In this document: piece by piece, positions 7,614-17,419 of the stretch | How the letters are laid out: the number at the start of each line of letters is the position of its first letter | Numbering within the stretch: position 1 is the stretch's first letter | Assembly: GCF_039904985.1 (NCBI RefSeq) | Contig: NZ_CP157005.1 | Location: forward strand, 2,976,001-3,040,000 | Source: Methylomonas sp. AM2-LC | Lineage (GTDB): Bacteria > Pseudomonadota > Gammaproteobacteria > Methylococcales > Methylomonadaceae | Reading direction: 5' to 3' | Length of the DNA stretch: 64,000 bases | Notes under the pieces: generated by a model | The model's input: the letters and a program-made list of their open reading frames with translations, nothing else | Database searches by the model: none | What the model was told of the DNA's origin: nothing | Program-made: the position numbers and the translations under genes

Positions 7614-9188
7614 GTGACGATTAGTTTTCATGAAAAGATGGTAACAATGCAGCCAAAAATCACTTATCGGCGAATTACAATATTCGTTATTGCCGTCATA
7701 ATACCGGTTATTGCAACCATGCTGCAATTATGGTTGATGCACTTTATTCCCCACACAACTTGGTTGCTACTGTATCCAGCAGTGTTCATCAGCGCATGGC
7801 TGGGTGGAGTTTGGGGGGGCATCGTTGCCAGCATTTTCGCCGCTCTACTAGGCGTTTACTTTTTTATTCCCCCTTTCCACTCATTTCAGTTGTCTGACCC
7901 TAACTACGCTTATTCGATTGTTTTATTCATCGTGATGGGTGTATTTTTTGGGTTGATTTTCGAAAAACTCAAACGCAGTGAAAACGCCCTGCAAAAATTA
8001 GCTGCAATACAAATAAAATCAGACCAAGAACGCTTGGCTATGGTGTTGGCATCATCGCAAGCCGGTCTATGGGAATGGTCGTTGGCGGACAATCGGGTTA
8101 CCTGGTCCGATACACTACGCAAGTTGTATGGGCTAGATATGACCACACCGTCCAGCTACGACAATTGGCTAGCCACTATCTACGCAGAGGATCAGGCCTC
8201 TGTGGAGCAAGAATTGTTGGATGCAGTCAATAAAGGCCATGAATTTAGCCTGGAATGGCGAGTCGCTAATCGACCCGAAAACCAGCAACAATGGTTAATG
8301 TCCAATGGCAAACCGGTGCGCGATAAAAAGGACAACATCCTTTTCTATCGCGGCATCGTCCTGGATATTACCCAGCGCCGCCGTCAAGAGCTAGCCATTA
8401 GCAACAGCGAACGAGAGTTCCGCTTGCTGGCCGATGCAATGCCGCAAATTGTCTGGATCGCCGATACCAATGGCTTAAATACTTTTTTCAACCAACAATG
8501 GGTCGATTATACCGGTTTGTCATTTGAGGAAAGTTTTGGTCATGGTTGGAATATTCCGTTTCACCCCGAGGATCAGCAATTGGCATGGGAGGCTTGGCAA
8601 AAGGCTGTACATAGTCATGCCGTCTATTCGCGTGAATGCCGTTTGCGCCGATTTGACGGTGAGTATCGCTGGTGGTTAATTCGCGGCGTGCCCATTAAGA
8701 ATGAAGAGGGTCAGATAGGAAAATGGTTTGGTACCTGCACTGATATTCACGACCTCAAGTTGACACAGGCAAGCTTAAAAAAATCTGAAAACCGTTATCG
8801 GCAGTTGTTTGAGGCCAATCCTCTGCCGTTGTGGATTTATGACACTGAAACTCTGGCTTTCTTGGATGTTAACGTGGCGGCCATTGCCAACTATGGATAC
8901 AGCCGGAATGAGTTTTTGGCGATGACCATCACAGATATTGATCAGCAAAAAGTAGTCGATTTAGAGAAAAAGGCTGATGACGGCGCATCCTCAATGTCTA
9001 ACGTGCAATTGGATGGCAAAACCGTGGTTTGTCGTCAGCGGCGAAAAGACGGCGGTTATTTCTGGGCAGAACTTACCGGTCACCACTTGCCGCTCGAAGA
9101 GAGTCCGGCGGCGATCGTTTTAGCTCGCGATCTAACCGAGCAACGACAGGTCGAGCAAAAATTACAAGACAGCGAAGCCCGCTGGTAA
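7614..9188 (+). CDS. N-terminal part of a PAS hybrid histidine kinase, ended by in-frame TAA
   Basis: Encodes a DUF4118/KdpD-like membrane sensor (four hydrophobic segments, about residues 20-125, with LLYPAVFISAWLGGVWGG) and PAS domains at about 140-265, 268-390 and 395-515. It stops at TAA (9186-9188) right after SEARW. The next codons in the same frame read FALEGSEQGVWDWDI, the usual opening of the next PAS domain, and the frame runs on uninterrupted to 12998. A CAA to TAA change at 9186 (Gln to stop) would explain the break. Start is uncertain: GTG at 7614, or ATG at 7638 or 7647. Without the downstream kinase part this fragment has no output domain. A sequencing error is also possible. 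Confidence 0.75.
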   Translation: MTISFHEKMVTMQPKITYRRITIFVIAVIIPVIATMLQLWLMHFIPHTTWLLLYPAVFISAWLGGVWGGIVASIFAALLGVYFFIPPFHSFQLSDPNYAYSIVLFIVMGVFFGLIFEKLKRSENALQKLAAIQIKSDQERLAMVLASSQAGLWEWSLADNRVTWSDTLRKLYGLDMTTPSSYDNWLATIYAEDQASVEQELLDAVNKGHEFSLEWRVANRPENQQQWLMSNGKPVRDKKDNILFYRGIVLDITQRRRQELAISNSEREFRLLADAMPQIVWIADTNGLNTFFNQQWVDYTGLSFEESFGHGWNIPFHPEDQQLAWEAWQKAVHSHAVYSRECRLRRFDGEYRWWLIRGVPIKNEEGQIGKWFGTCTDIHDLKLTQASLKKSENRYRQLFEANPLPLWIYDTETLAFLDVNVAAIANYGYSRNEFLAMTITDIDQQKVVDLEKKADDGASSMSNVQLDGKTVVCRQRRKDGGYFWAELTGHHLPLEESPAAIVLARDLTEQRQVEQKLQDSEARW

Positions 9189-9272
9189 TTTGCGCTGGAA
9201 GGCAGCGAGCAAGGCGTTTGGGACTGGGATATTACTGGTAATTGCGTATTTTTTTCAAAAGTCTGGAAATCC

Positions 9273-12200
9273 ATGCTCGGTTTTAACGATGAGGAAATAG
9301 CCAATCGATTTGAAGAGTGGTCAGAACGCGTGCATCCCGATGACCTGAATACAGCGATGGAGGCCGTACACAGACATTTTCGCAGCGAAACCCCTTATTA
9401 TCAAAGCGAGATCAGGCTGAGACACCGCTCTGGCGATTACATTTGGATACTTGCGCGCGGCATCGTAATCGGGCGCGACAAAGACGGCAGCCCAAACCGC
9501 ATGATAGGTATTCATCAAGACGTTACGGCACGTAAGAAAATCGAGAAAGACTTACTCGAAAACCAAGCCAAATTAAGCCTGTTTATTCAACATGCGCCAG
9601 CTGCGTTGGCGATGTTCGATGCCGACATGTGCTACCTAGCTGCAAGCGAACGCTGGATTGAAGACTATCATCTCCAAGGACAAGTGATCCTTGGCCGCTG
9701 CCATTACGAGGTATTTCCAGACATCAGTGAAGCTTGGAAAACAGTGCATCGACGGGGACTGGCCGGTGAAGTGATTAAAGCCGATCAGGATTGTTTCGTT
9801 CGCACTAACGGCGAACAGCAGTGGTTGCGCTGGGAAGTCAGACCATGGCTGACCAAAGAAAACGCGGTGGGCGGCATCGCGATCTTTGCCGAGGACATCA
9901 CCCAGCAAAAACTAATGGAAAGTGAACGACAACGCTGGGCCGACGCCTTTTACCATTGTGCGCAAGGGATTGTCATCGGCAATCCCAACAACAATGTCAT
10001 CGAATATTGTAATCAAGCCTTTGCAGCTTTGCTAGGTTATGTTTCTCCTAATGAATTAAAAGGCCATCTCATTAAAGACTTGTATGCTGTTGACAATACC
10101 GATACGGTTATCAAGCACTTGCAAGACGCAGATCGGCTAGGGCAAACCCGTTATGAATCCGTGTATCGGCATGTCGATGGCTCCTGCTTTGAGGTACAAG
10201 TCGATATTGTTAGCGTCAAAAACAAGGACGGCTCCCTACTCTATCGCGTGGCGACCGTTCAGGATATCAGTCAGCGCAAGCGTGACGCTCAAACACTGCA
10301 ATTACAAAGCAGCGCCCTAAAGGCAGCCGCCAACGCCATTATGATCACCGATCCAAACGGCATTATTGAATGGATTAATCCGGCCTTCACGAGGATGACA
10401 GGCTACAGTGTCGAGGAAGCCATCGGCTACGATGTCGATCAACTTATAAATTCCAATCAACAAAACCAACCCAATTTTATTGAAAAGCTGCAGTCGATTA
10501 CCCTGGACAAAATATGGCAAGGCGAATTGATTAATCGGCGCAAGGACGGTAGTTTTTATACGGAAGAACAGCTCATTACGCCGGTTTTTGATGATCAAAT
10601 GATCATCCGGCATTTTATTGCCATCAAACAGGACATCAGCCTTCGCAAGCAAAACAATCAAGAACTCATGCAACATCGTAATCATTTAGAACAACTTGTT
10701 CGTGAGCGCACTATTGAACTGGAACAGGCGCGTCAAGAAGCCGAACGCTTATCTAAAATTAAATCACACTTTTTGGCGAATATGAGCCACGAAATTCGTA
10801 CACCTATGAACGCGGTGCTAGGCTTTTGCTATTTATTGGCACAGCGTTCTCTGGATAGAGAAAGCCTGGACTTAGTTCGAAAAATTCATAATGCAGGAGA
10901 TTCATTGCTGAGCATCATCAATGACATTCTCGATTTTTCTAAAATTGAGGCGGGGCGTATGAACATCGAAAACGAACCTTTCCGCCTATCTGTACTGTTA
11001 GACGAATTGGCTTCCTTAATGTCGACCCTCGCGGGCAGAAAAAATTTGGAATTAGTTATCACCCCACTCTATTCTGTCGACCGATTGCAGGGAGATAAAC
11101 AACACCTTCAGCAAGTATTAGTAAATTTACTCGGCAATGCCATCAAATTTACCGAACAAGGTGAAGTGGAGTTACGTATCGAATCGATTCAAACACCCGA
11201 TAATCAGGAAGCACTGCGTTTCTTGGTCAGGGATACCGGTATTGGTATTAGTAGGGAACAACTGGCAGAAATTTTCTCGGCTTTTAGTCAGGCTGATACC
11301 TCCATTAGTCGCCGCTTCGGTGGTACAGGCTTAGGCTTGGCTATCTGTCAACGTCTGGTGGCATTAATGGGAGGAAATCTTGATGTAACCAGCCAAGAGG
11401 GTATCGGCAGCGAGTTTAGTTTCCAATTACCCATACAGAGCGCGGACCCAATAGCAATAACCGCTAAGCATCTGGAGCACATGAATTTGTTGGTAGCCGA
11501 TGACAGCGCTTCGTCGCGCGAGGCTCTATCTACTACCATTAAAAGTCTAGGCTGGCGAGTCGATACGGTAGACTCCGGCAATGCTGCACTTCGCCAAGTG
11601 CTGATGCGTTGGCAGGAACATAACCCGTATGACATGTTATTGCTGGATTGGCAAATGCCGGAAATGGGTGGGTTGGCGACCGCTAGGGCTATTCATACCG
11701 CATTATCTAGCCGCTTTGGCGAACAGAGAAAACTGCCAATTGTCTATATGGTGACGGCTTATGATCGCGAATTAATAGCGGCGCAACCCGGCATCGAAAA
11801 TGTACACAGTTTGCTGAGCAAGCCAGTAACGGCATCGGTGTTATACAGCACCATTGCAGAACTGATGGAACGACGAAAAGATTCCACTAAAATAAACGAC
11901 CTTATCCCCTCAACTAACGTAGACCAACATCTGCAAGGTGTGCTGGCTTTGCTGGTAGATGACAGCGAAATCAATATTCAAGTTGCTCAGTTGATACTGG
12001 AAAGCTACGGAGCCATTGTATATACCGCCTTCAATGGTCAGGACGCGGTGGATTGGTTGCATGCGCACCCCGAAGAAGTTGATATTGTGTTAATGGATGT
12101 CCAGATGCCAGTCATGGATGGCTATTCGGCTACTCATTTGATTAGGCAAGACTCGCGCTGGCATAATTTACCGATCGTTGCGCTCTCCGCCGGCGTTCTA

Positions 12201-12998
12201 AAAGATGAACAAGAACAAGCGATTGCGGCAGGTATGAACGGTTTTGTTTCTAAACCTATAGACGTCGAGTATATCCTGGCAACCATTCAACTTTTGACCA
12301 GTTCCCAGACGTCGCCGACAAATTTTCAGGTGCAAATACAACATGGGACGGCATCAGACGTAGGAGGTTCCCTATTCGATGGCTACAGTCATGCTGATAC
12401 ATTACCCGACATTGATTTTGATGAGGGCATTCGACAATGGCGTAATATTGAAGTCTATCAAACTTATTTACACAAATTTGTTGAGAGCTATGCAACCAGT
12501 GGACACATTCTAGCTGATTTACTAGCCGCGCATAACAAGGCCGCCGCATCAGCTTTGGTACATAAGCTCAAAGGCGTTGCCGGTAATCTGGCTTTGAAAA
12601 AAATCGCGGCTCAAGCTGAAGCATTTGAAGCAAATTTAAAAGCCGAAATTGTTTTAAATTCAACATTAAAATCGCTACAAATTGCTATTGATCAAGCCTG
12701 CACAGCCATCGCGACCTGGGCTCCAAATCATGAATCTCCTTCTGAAATTAGCCTTTCAACGCATAATCCGATTAATCCGGGAGAACTGATCGAACTTCTG
12801 GAACAATTTTTACAAACACTTGACAGAGACAATCCAGCCCTTTCAGAACCTGTGCTGTTACAATTAAAGAGTAAACTGCCGAAACCAGAATTCTCTGAAA
12901 TTCAATCGAAACTATCGATGTTCGATTTTCGCTCGGCGGAGCGTCTGACACTAGCAATATTAAGTAAAATGAAGATGCATAATAATAAGAAAAAGTGA
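9273..12998 (+). CDS. C-terminal part of the interrupted PAS hybrid histidine kinase
   Basis: Same frame as the preceding fragment, with 1241 aa from the first ATG after the stop. That ATG lies inside a PAS domain and has only a weak GGAA before it, so it may not be a true start. Domains in order are the remainder of a PAS, then PAS domains near residues 100, 220 and 345; HisKA with H-box NMSHEIRTPMNAV near 505; HATPase with DTGIGI near 654 and GGTGLGLAI near 683. Two receivers follow, with phospho-Asp in LLLDWQMP near 791 and VLMDVQMP near 940, and an HPt domain with HKLKGVAGNL near 1096. This is a full phosphorelay chain. The response regulator gene follows after 10 bp. Confidence 0.8.
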   Translation: MLGFNDEEIANRFEEWSERVHPDDLNTAMEAVHRHFRSETPYYQSEIRLRHRSGDYIWILARGIVIGRDKDGSPNRMIGIHQDVTARKKIEKDLLENQAKLSLFIQHAPAALAMFDADMCYLAASERWIEDYHLQGQVILGRCHYEVFPDISEAWKTVHRRGLAGEVIKADQDCFVRTNGEQQWLRWEVRPWLTKENAVGGIAIFAEDITQQKLMESERQRWADAFYHCAQGIVIGNPNNNVIEYCNQAFAALLGYVSPNELKGHLIKDLYAVDNTDTVIKHLQDADRLGQTRYESVYRHVDGSCFEVQVDIVSVKNKDGSLLYRVATVQDISQRKRDAQTLQLQSSALKAAANAIMITDPNGIIEWINPAFTRMTGYSVEEAIGYDVDQLINSNQQNQPNFIEKLQSITLDKIWQGELINRRKDGSFYTEEQLITPVFDDQMIIRHFIAIKQDISLRKQNNQELMQHRNHLEQLVRERTIELEQARQEAERLSKIKSHFLANMSHEIRTPMNAVLGFCYLLAQRSLDRESLDLVRKIHNAGDSLLSIINDILDFSKIEAGRMNIENEPFRLSVLLDELASLMSTLAGRKNLELVITPLYSVDRLQGDKQHLQQVLVNLLGNAIKFTEQGEVELRIESIQTPDNQEALRFLVRDTGIGISREQLAEIFSAFSQADTSISRRFGGTGLGLAICQRLVALMGGNLDVTSQEGIGSEFSFQLPIQSADPIAITAKHLEHMNLLVADDSASSREALSTTIKSLGWRVDTVDSGNAALRQVLMRWQEHNPYDMLLLDWQMPEMGGLATARAIHTALSSRFGEQRKLPIVYMVTAYDRELIAAQPGIENVHSLLSKPVTASVLYSTIAELMERRKDSTKINDLIPSTNVDQHLQGVLALLVDDSEINIQVAQLILESYGAIVYTAFNGQDAVDWLHAHPEEVDIVLMDVQMPVMDGYSATHLIRQDSRWHNLPIVALSAGVLKDEQEQAIAAGMNGFVSKPIDVEYILATIQLLTSSQTSPTNFQVQIQHGTASDVGGSLFDGYSHADTLPDIDFDEGIRQWRNIEVYQTYLHKFVESYATSGHILADLLAAHNKAAASALVHKLKGVAGNLALKKIAAQAEAFEANLKAEIVLNSTLKSLQIAIDQACTAIATWAPNHESPSEISLSTHNPINPGELIELLEQFLQTLDRDNPALSEPVLLQLKSKLPKPEFSEIQSKLSMFDFRSAERLTLAILSKMKMHNNKKK

Positions 12999-13008
12999 GT
13001 TGTACAAA

Positions 13009-14001
13009 ATGGCAAACAATCCTATTTTGATAGTCGATGATGAACCCATTAATTTGGCTAAACTGCGCCAAATTCTCGAACCCAACTATGCTCTGGTATT
13101 TGCCCATAACGGGGCCGAGGCCCTCAATGCCGTTGCCAAGCATAGTCCCTCTCTGATATTGCTCGACATCCAAATGCCAGATATGGATGGCTATACAGTC
13201 TGCAGAACTTTAAAAGCTAACCCAACCTATGACAGCATACCGATTATTTTTGTTACCTCGTTAGGCGAGATGGGTAACGAAAAAGAGGGATTTTCCGCAG
13301 GGTGTGTCGATTATCTGATCAAACCAGTCTGCCCAGATATTGTGCAAGCGAGGGTCAAAACTCATTTATCGCTGGTTCGCGCCTCGCAATTAGAAAAGAG
13401 TTACCGAAATGCCGTTTTCATGTTAGGCAAAGCCGGTCATTACAATGATAACGATACGGGCGTCCATATTTGGCGTATGGCGGCCTATTCGCGGGCACTA
13501 GCCAACTATCATGGTTGGAGTGAGCTGGACTGCGAACTCATTGAAATGGCAGCGGCAATGCATGACACCGGCAAAATCGGTATACCTGACGCTATTTTAC
13601 GCAAACCAGACAAACTGGATGCCGATGAATGGCAAATTATGCAAAGCCATACCCGAATCGGCTACGAGATTCTGTCCCAAAACGATGCGCCATTATTCAA
13701 AATGGCAGCCGATATTGCCTTGCATCATCACGAAAAATGGGATGGCAGCGGCTATCCCGATGGATTGGCGGGAAAAGTCATTCCGGAATCAGCTCGGATT
13801 GTGGCTATTGCCGATGTATTCGATGCTTTATCCATGCGCCGCCCCTATAAAGAACCATGGCCCATGGACAAAATCTTGGCTTATATGTATGAAGGGTCTG
13901 GTCAGCATTTCGATCCCGATTTGCTGGAACAATTTATGACTATTCTGCCAACCATTATCGAGATCAAGTCCGAATGGGCTGATCGAGATGCAGAAGAATG
14001 A
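13009..14001 (+). CDS. Response regulator with HD-GYP cyclic-di-GMP phosphodiesterase domain
   Basis: About 330 aa. An N-terminal receiver (residues 1-120: LIVDDEPIN, phospho-Asp in LLDIQMPDMDGY) is joined to an HD-GYP domain with MHDTGKIGIPDAIL and HHHEKWDGSGYPDGL. All hallmark metal-binding and GYP residues are present, so c-di-GMP hydrolysis is expected. It starts 10 bp after the hybrid kinase, which ends in an HPt domain, so it is the likely final phosphoacceptor of that relay. A TTG at 13000 is in frame, but ATG at 13009 is preferred. If the kinase gene is truly broken, this regulator may have lost its main input. Confidence 0.9.
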   Translation: MANNPILIVDDEPINLAKLRQILEPNYALVFAHNGAEALNAVAKHSPSLILLDIQMPDMDGYTVCRTLKANPTYDSIPIIFVTSLGEMGNEKEGFSAGCVDYLIKPVCPDIVQARVKTHLSLVRASQLEKSYRNAVFMLGKAGHYNDNDTGVHIWRMAAYSRALANYHGWSELDCELIEMAAAMHDTGKIGIPDAILRKPDKLDADEWQIMQSHTRIGYEILSQNDAPLFKMAADIALHHHEKWDGSGYPDGLAGKVIPESARIVAIADVFDALSMRRPYKEPWPMDKILAYMYEGSGQHFDPDLLEQFMTILPTIIEIKSEWADRDAEE

Positions 14002-14019
14002 CGCTATTGGAGTTTCAAC

Positions 14020-14211
14020 ATGCCTAACACTCAAGTTTTGGTTGTCGAAGGCGAAGAAATCTGTATAGGTTTTATCGAACATACTCTGGCAGAAAAGGGA
14101 TGTAAAATTGCCGTTGCTAAAGTCATAAGCTTTGATGCCTTGACCTATCTTGGCAACGGCAATATAGCGGAGGTAACAATCAATACCAGTTGGAAAAATA
14201 TTGCGTGTTAA
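14020..14211 (+). pseudogene. Truncated receiver-domain remnant
   Basis: A 63-aa frame with a GGAG ribosome site. The opening (VLVVEGEEICIGFIEHTLAEKGCKI region) resembles the first beta-alpha unit of a response regulator, but the acidic pocket is altered (VVEGEE instead of VVDDE). The frame ends before any phosphoacceptor aspartate. It is probably the decayed start of a response regulator belonging to this cluster. It could still be a short expressed peptide. Confidence 0.45.
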
Positions 14212-14217
14212 CCCACT

Positions 14218-15024
14218 ATGAAATCTTTTGACCCTTTACTCAAAAATGCAGTAAAAGTGACAGGAAAGTTTGATGCGCAACAAACTTTGCTTTTCATTCA
14301 TGGCTTTGGCACTGATCAGACAGCTTGGCACAACATTGCAGAGGCGTTTGCAAATGAATATCGTTTGGTGGTTTTTGATAATACCGGCACAGGGCGGTCA
14401 ATTCCTGAAGCTTTCGTACAAGCAAAATATCTGAATTTGAATACTTACGCCGAAGATGTTCTTGATATTTGCCATGCTCTGGAGCAGAGGAATATCATCT
14501 TGGTGGGACATTCGGTCGGCAGTATGATTGCGATCCTTGCCGCCATCAAACAACCTGATTTATTCTCAAAGGTAATACTAATTGGTGCATCACCTCGTTA
14601 CCTAAATGATTTTGGCTACTTTGGCGGCTTCAGTGACTACGACTTGAATGATATTTACCAAGCAATCACCATTGATTTCAATAATTGGCTCGATCAGTTT
14701 TCAAAACAGGCCATGGCCAATCTGCACAAACCGAGTCTAGCTCAAAATTTTTCTAAGTCGATTCAAACCATTCCTCAAGAACAAATTCTTACCTCGCTTT
14801 GTGCAATATTTCAGAGTGATCATCGAGCTGACGTAGAAAAGTTGACTAAGCCTGCCTTAATCATTCAAACAAAGGACGATCCCTTTGTGCCGATTGAAGT
14901 AGCTCAATACTTAAATACAGCTATCAAAGGTAGTCGGCTTGCAATCATAGATGGGTCGGGCCATTTACCGCATATCAGTCACCCTGCGGCAGTCATTACA
15001 GCTATAAATAGCTTTCTCGGCTGA
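14218..15024 (+). CDS. RsbQ-type alpha/beta hydrolase
   Basis: A 268-aa hydrolase of the RsbQ/KAI2/D14 type. The oxyanion-hole segment FIHGFGTDQTAW is at about residues 26-37. The nucleophile is Ser99 in GHSVGS, the acid is in TKDDPFVP (Asp220 or 221), and the His is in SGHLPH (His249). Spacing closely matches Bacillus RsbQ. Known: RsbQ acts with the PAS domain of RsbP, and hydrolase genes of this class are often paired with PAS proteins having varied outputs. Here it follows a PAS hybrid kinase and an HD-GYP regulator on the same strand, so it probably prepares a small-molecule ligand for one of those PAS domains. The ligand is unknown. No strong ribosome site; the start is close to the REC remnant. 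Confidence 0.85.
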   Translation: MKSFDPLLKNAVKVTGKFDAQQTLLFIHGFGTDQTAWHNIAEAFANEYRLVVFDNTGTGRSIPEAFVQAKYLNLNTYAEDVLDICHALEQRNIILVGHSVGSMIAILAAIKQPDLFSKVILIGASPRYLNDFGYFGGFSDYDLNDIYQAITIDFNNWLDQFSKQAMANLHKPSLAQNFSKSIQTIPQEQILTSLCAIFQSDHRADVEKLTKPALIIQTKDDPFVPIEVAQYLNTAIKGSRLAIIDGSGHLPHISHPAAVITAINSFLG

Positions 15025-15169
15025 AAATCAACCAGACGACAAGAGAACAGTTTGATTGTAAATACTTTTTGTTACAAATTTACCTACTTATTTTTGAATT
15101 TTTACGTTTTTACACAGCCTGGGACCGACTTTGCCCATCAAAGTTAGAGCAGATCTGAGCATCTAGCTA

Positions 15170-16108
15170 TTATTTACTCTTTTTAAAACTGTTATACGTA
15201 GCTACCAATTTTTTGGTTTCGAACAAATTGTCAACGGTGGCTCTTTCTGCCTTATCGACTTTAAGTAAATCAAATAATTGCCGCCCTCTGGCGAGGGTAT
15301 TCATCATAAGCACTTTTTCAATGACTCGCTCCCTAAATTCTGCTGGCGTACTTTTACTAAAAAAACCAATAGCTTGTTGAATATTATCTCTATGATCAAT
15401 AATTTGCAGCTGTTCGTTAAGTTGCGGATTTAAATCAACCGCAATTTTGTAAAAATTATGATAAACGCATACCACATCGGTTTGCTTAAAAAATAGTTTT
15501 AAGATGGACTGAACCGATTTGCTTTCCTGATTACTGACTTTAAAAACAGTTTTGTAGTGTTTTTTAAAGTTCTGCATCGCTAACACATCCATATAAGCAT
15601 CGATAATCTGATTATTTTCTAGCAAGGTTAGGCGTTTACCTTGTAAAGATTTTACCTCATCCATGCCTGCGTTTTTTCGGGTTAACACAATAAGACTGTC
15701 ATAATAACTATCCGACTTATTTAACTTGAATCCCTCTGCAAATTCATTTTCATCAAAGTAATTAACCAAAACAAAAGAGTTAGACAGTATAAAATTAATA
15801 TTGCCATCGGCCAGAGCTTGTTTCATTACATCTAAATTATCAAATTCGATAACAGAAGTTTCGATGCCAATTTGTTTACCAATCTCCTCAACCATAAAGT
15901 GTGCGGCTACTTGTAAGTCCTCATATTTATGATCTGGATAAGACTTTAAATAGTAGCCTAAACGAAAGGTTTGCTCGGTACTGGCTTCTTGCGCAAAAAC
16001 ACAAACATTACATAACATAATGAGCAAACCCACCCACACTTTTTGCATAGGCAACCGTCTAGGGGGACGTGGTTTGTCATTATTGAAAGTAATTGTTTGT
16101 ATTTTCAT
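15170..16108 (-). CDS. PhnD-like periplasmic substrate-binding protein
   Basis: About 312 aa resembling the phosphate/phosphite/phosphonate-binding (PhnD-like) fold: FRLGYYLKSYPDHKYEDLQ after a signal sequence, then MKQALADGNINFILSNS and LQGKRLTLLENNQ. The signal peptide (VWVGLLIMLCNVCVFAQ) starts at a methionine at 16048. In-frame ATGs at 16108 and 16048 are both possible and neither has a clear ribosome site; I keep the longer one. No ABC permease or ATPase gene is adjacent. Orphan members often serve as ligand-binding partners of sensor kinases, so the substrate may not be phosphonate. It is convergent with the hydrolase gene. Confidence 0.75.
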   Translation of the reverse strand: MKIQTITFNNDKPRPPRRLPMQKVWVGLLIMLCNVCVFAQEASTEQTFRLGYYLKSYPDHKYEDLQVAAHFMVEEIGKQIGIETSVIEFDNLDVMKQALADGNINFILSNSFVLVNYFDENEFAEGFKLNKSDSYYDSLIVLTRKNAGMDEVKSLQGKRLTLLENNQIIDAYMDVLAMQNFKKHYKTVFKVSNQESKSVQSILKLFFKQTDVVCVYHNFYKIAVDLNPQLNEQLQIIDHRDNIQQAIGFFSKSTPAEFRERVIEKVLMMNTLARGRQLFDLLKVDKAERATVDNLFETKKLVATYNSFKKSK

Positions 16109-16241
16109 ATATTTGACTACAAGGAAACTTGAAAAAACGCACGTTGACACTGGCTTTTAGAAACCAAGATAGAGTTTTTGAAAAACATAGGAATCAAACT
16201 AACATAGGTTAGCGTAGAGGTAAGCCTGCTCATATCGGGTA

Positions 16242-17228
16242 TTAAATAACAACCACTGGAAATGGGCCTTCTGATGCAGCCTTTCCAATCGGGTTTTTAC
16301 CAGAATGCTCGCTAATATCTTTAAGAACTTGCTGTTCTTTAGTTGATGGATTACCAAAAAAACGTCCTTTATCATACTCTTGGTAATATAAACCTACGCT
16401 AATTTTACTTTTAAGAGAATAAAGTACTTCAACCCTTTCATCAGTAAACTTTGTCCATGCCTGCCCATAAATAAATGACTCACCACCTATGATGATTGGA
16501 GTCATGGGAACTTCTAAATCCCATTCAAATATAGCGAAACCTGATTTTTTTAACGCGTCTAATAAACTATTTCTAAAATCCAAATCCCCGTTATAAACAT
16601 TGGTAAAATAGGGACAATCTGCTCGGGTTTGAGTGACACAATCAAACGCTTTTTTCGATGCATGACTATTTTTATAATCTGGCTTTGCTGGTTCAGCAGG
16701 TATTTCGAGTGTTTTTAAAGCGCCACTCTCATACACAAGCGGTGTTTTTAGTCCCGCAACCTGGAGAACCAATTTATTATCTTGCATGCTAATTCTATTA
16801 ACTACAGCGCATTCACCCCCCGGAACTTCCAATAGATTTGATTGGCCATTTTTATTAAAATAAAAAACAGATACATAACCACCATCACAAGCATTACCAC
16901 CTTTGGCTCTTGATATGCCTGCCATTAATTCGCCTTCAATATCAACTACGACAACTTTATTGCTCACGCCCTTCGGTGGATCGAATGACTCTACGCCATT
17001 ACCTAATTCCGTTATAAAACTGGGAGTAAACTCTCCTAAATTTTTATAATCGACTATGGGCTTATCATCTAATTTAATAACCCAAGTATCGTCAACTTCT
17101 GATTTTAAATCTTTTTTTGATATCGATAGAACACCCAAGCTGGTTTTTAATTGAGTAATATCTTCGGCATTAGTTGTCACAGCAATAGATATTAACCACA
17201 TAAATATTAGCTTTCTAAGTATTTTCAT
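16242..17228 (-). CDS. Exported hypothetical protein, 328 aa
   Basis: Starts MKILRKLIFMWLISIAVTTNA, a signal peptide, at ATG 17228; a TTG six bases earlier is in frame but less likely. The mature part is mixed alpha/beta with no membrane segment. It includes four cysteines (in GGNACDGGY, GGECAVV and DCVTQTRADCPYF) that could pair as disulfides in the periplasm. I do not recognise a family. It lies in the same orientation as the PhnD-like gene, 134 bp upstream of it, and could be cotranscribed. The next 640 bp upstream are gene-poor and contain repeats. Confidence 0.65.
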   Translation of the reverse strand: MKILRKLIFMWLISIAVTTNAEDITQLKTSLGVLSISKKDLKSEVDDTWVIKLDDKPIVDYKNLGEFTPSFITELGNGVESFDPPKGVSNKVVVVDIEGELMAGISRAKGGNACDGGYVSVFYFNKNGQSNLLEVPGGECAVVNRISMQDNKLVLQVAGLKTPLVYESGALKTLEIPAEPAKPDYKNSHASKKAFDCVTQTRADCPYFTNVYNGDLDFRNSLLDALKKSGFAIFEWDLEVPMTPIIIGGESFIYGQAWTKFTDERVEVLYSLKSKISVGLYYQEYDKGRFFGNPSTKEQQVLKDISEHSGKNPIGKAASEGPFPVVVI

Positions 17229-17419
17229 CAGCAATTCATTTAATTAAATGTGTTTATTACCTTATATTTAATACCTTTATTTATACAAAAACATGGGTTC
17301 AGTTCACAAATTAAAAAATAATGAGTCTGTGTTAATGCATGCAGTGTAAAAATCCGAAAGAAGTTAACTCTCTAACCCTCTAGGCGACAACTAGTCTAAA
17401 AATTTCCCCTACAAAGTCA

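Noticed and set aside
12772..13173. 133-codon minus-strand frame opposite the kinase/HD-GYP junction
   Set aside because: Lies opposite two well-supported genes and resembles no family.
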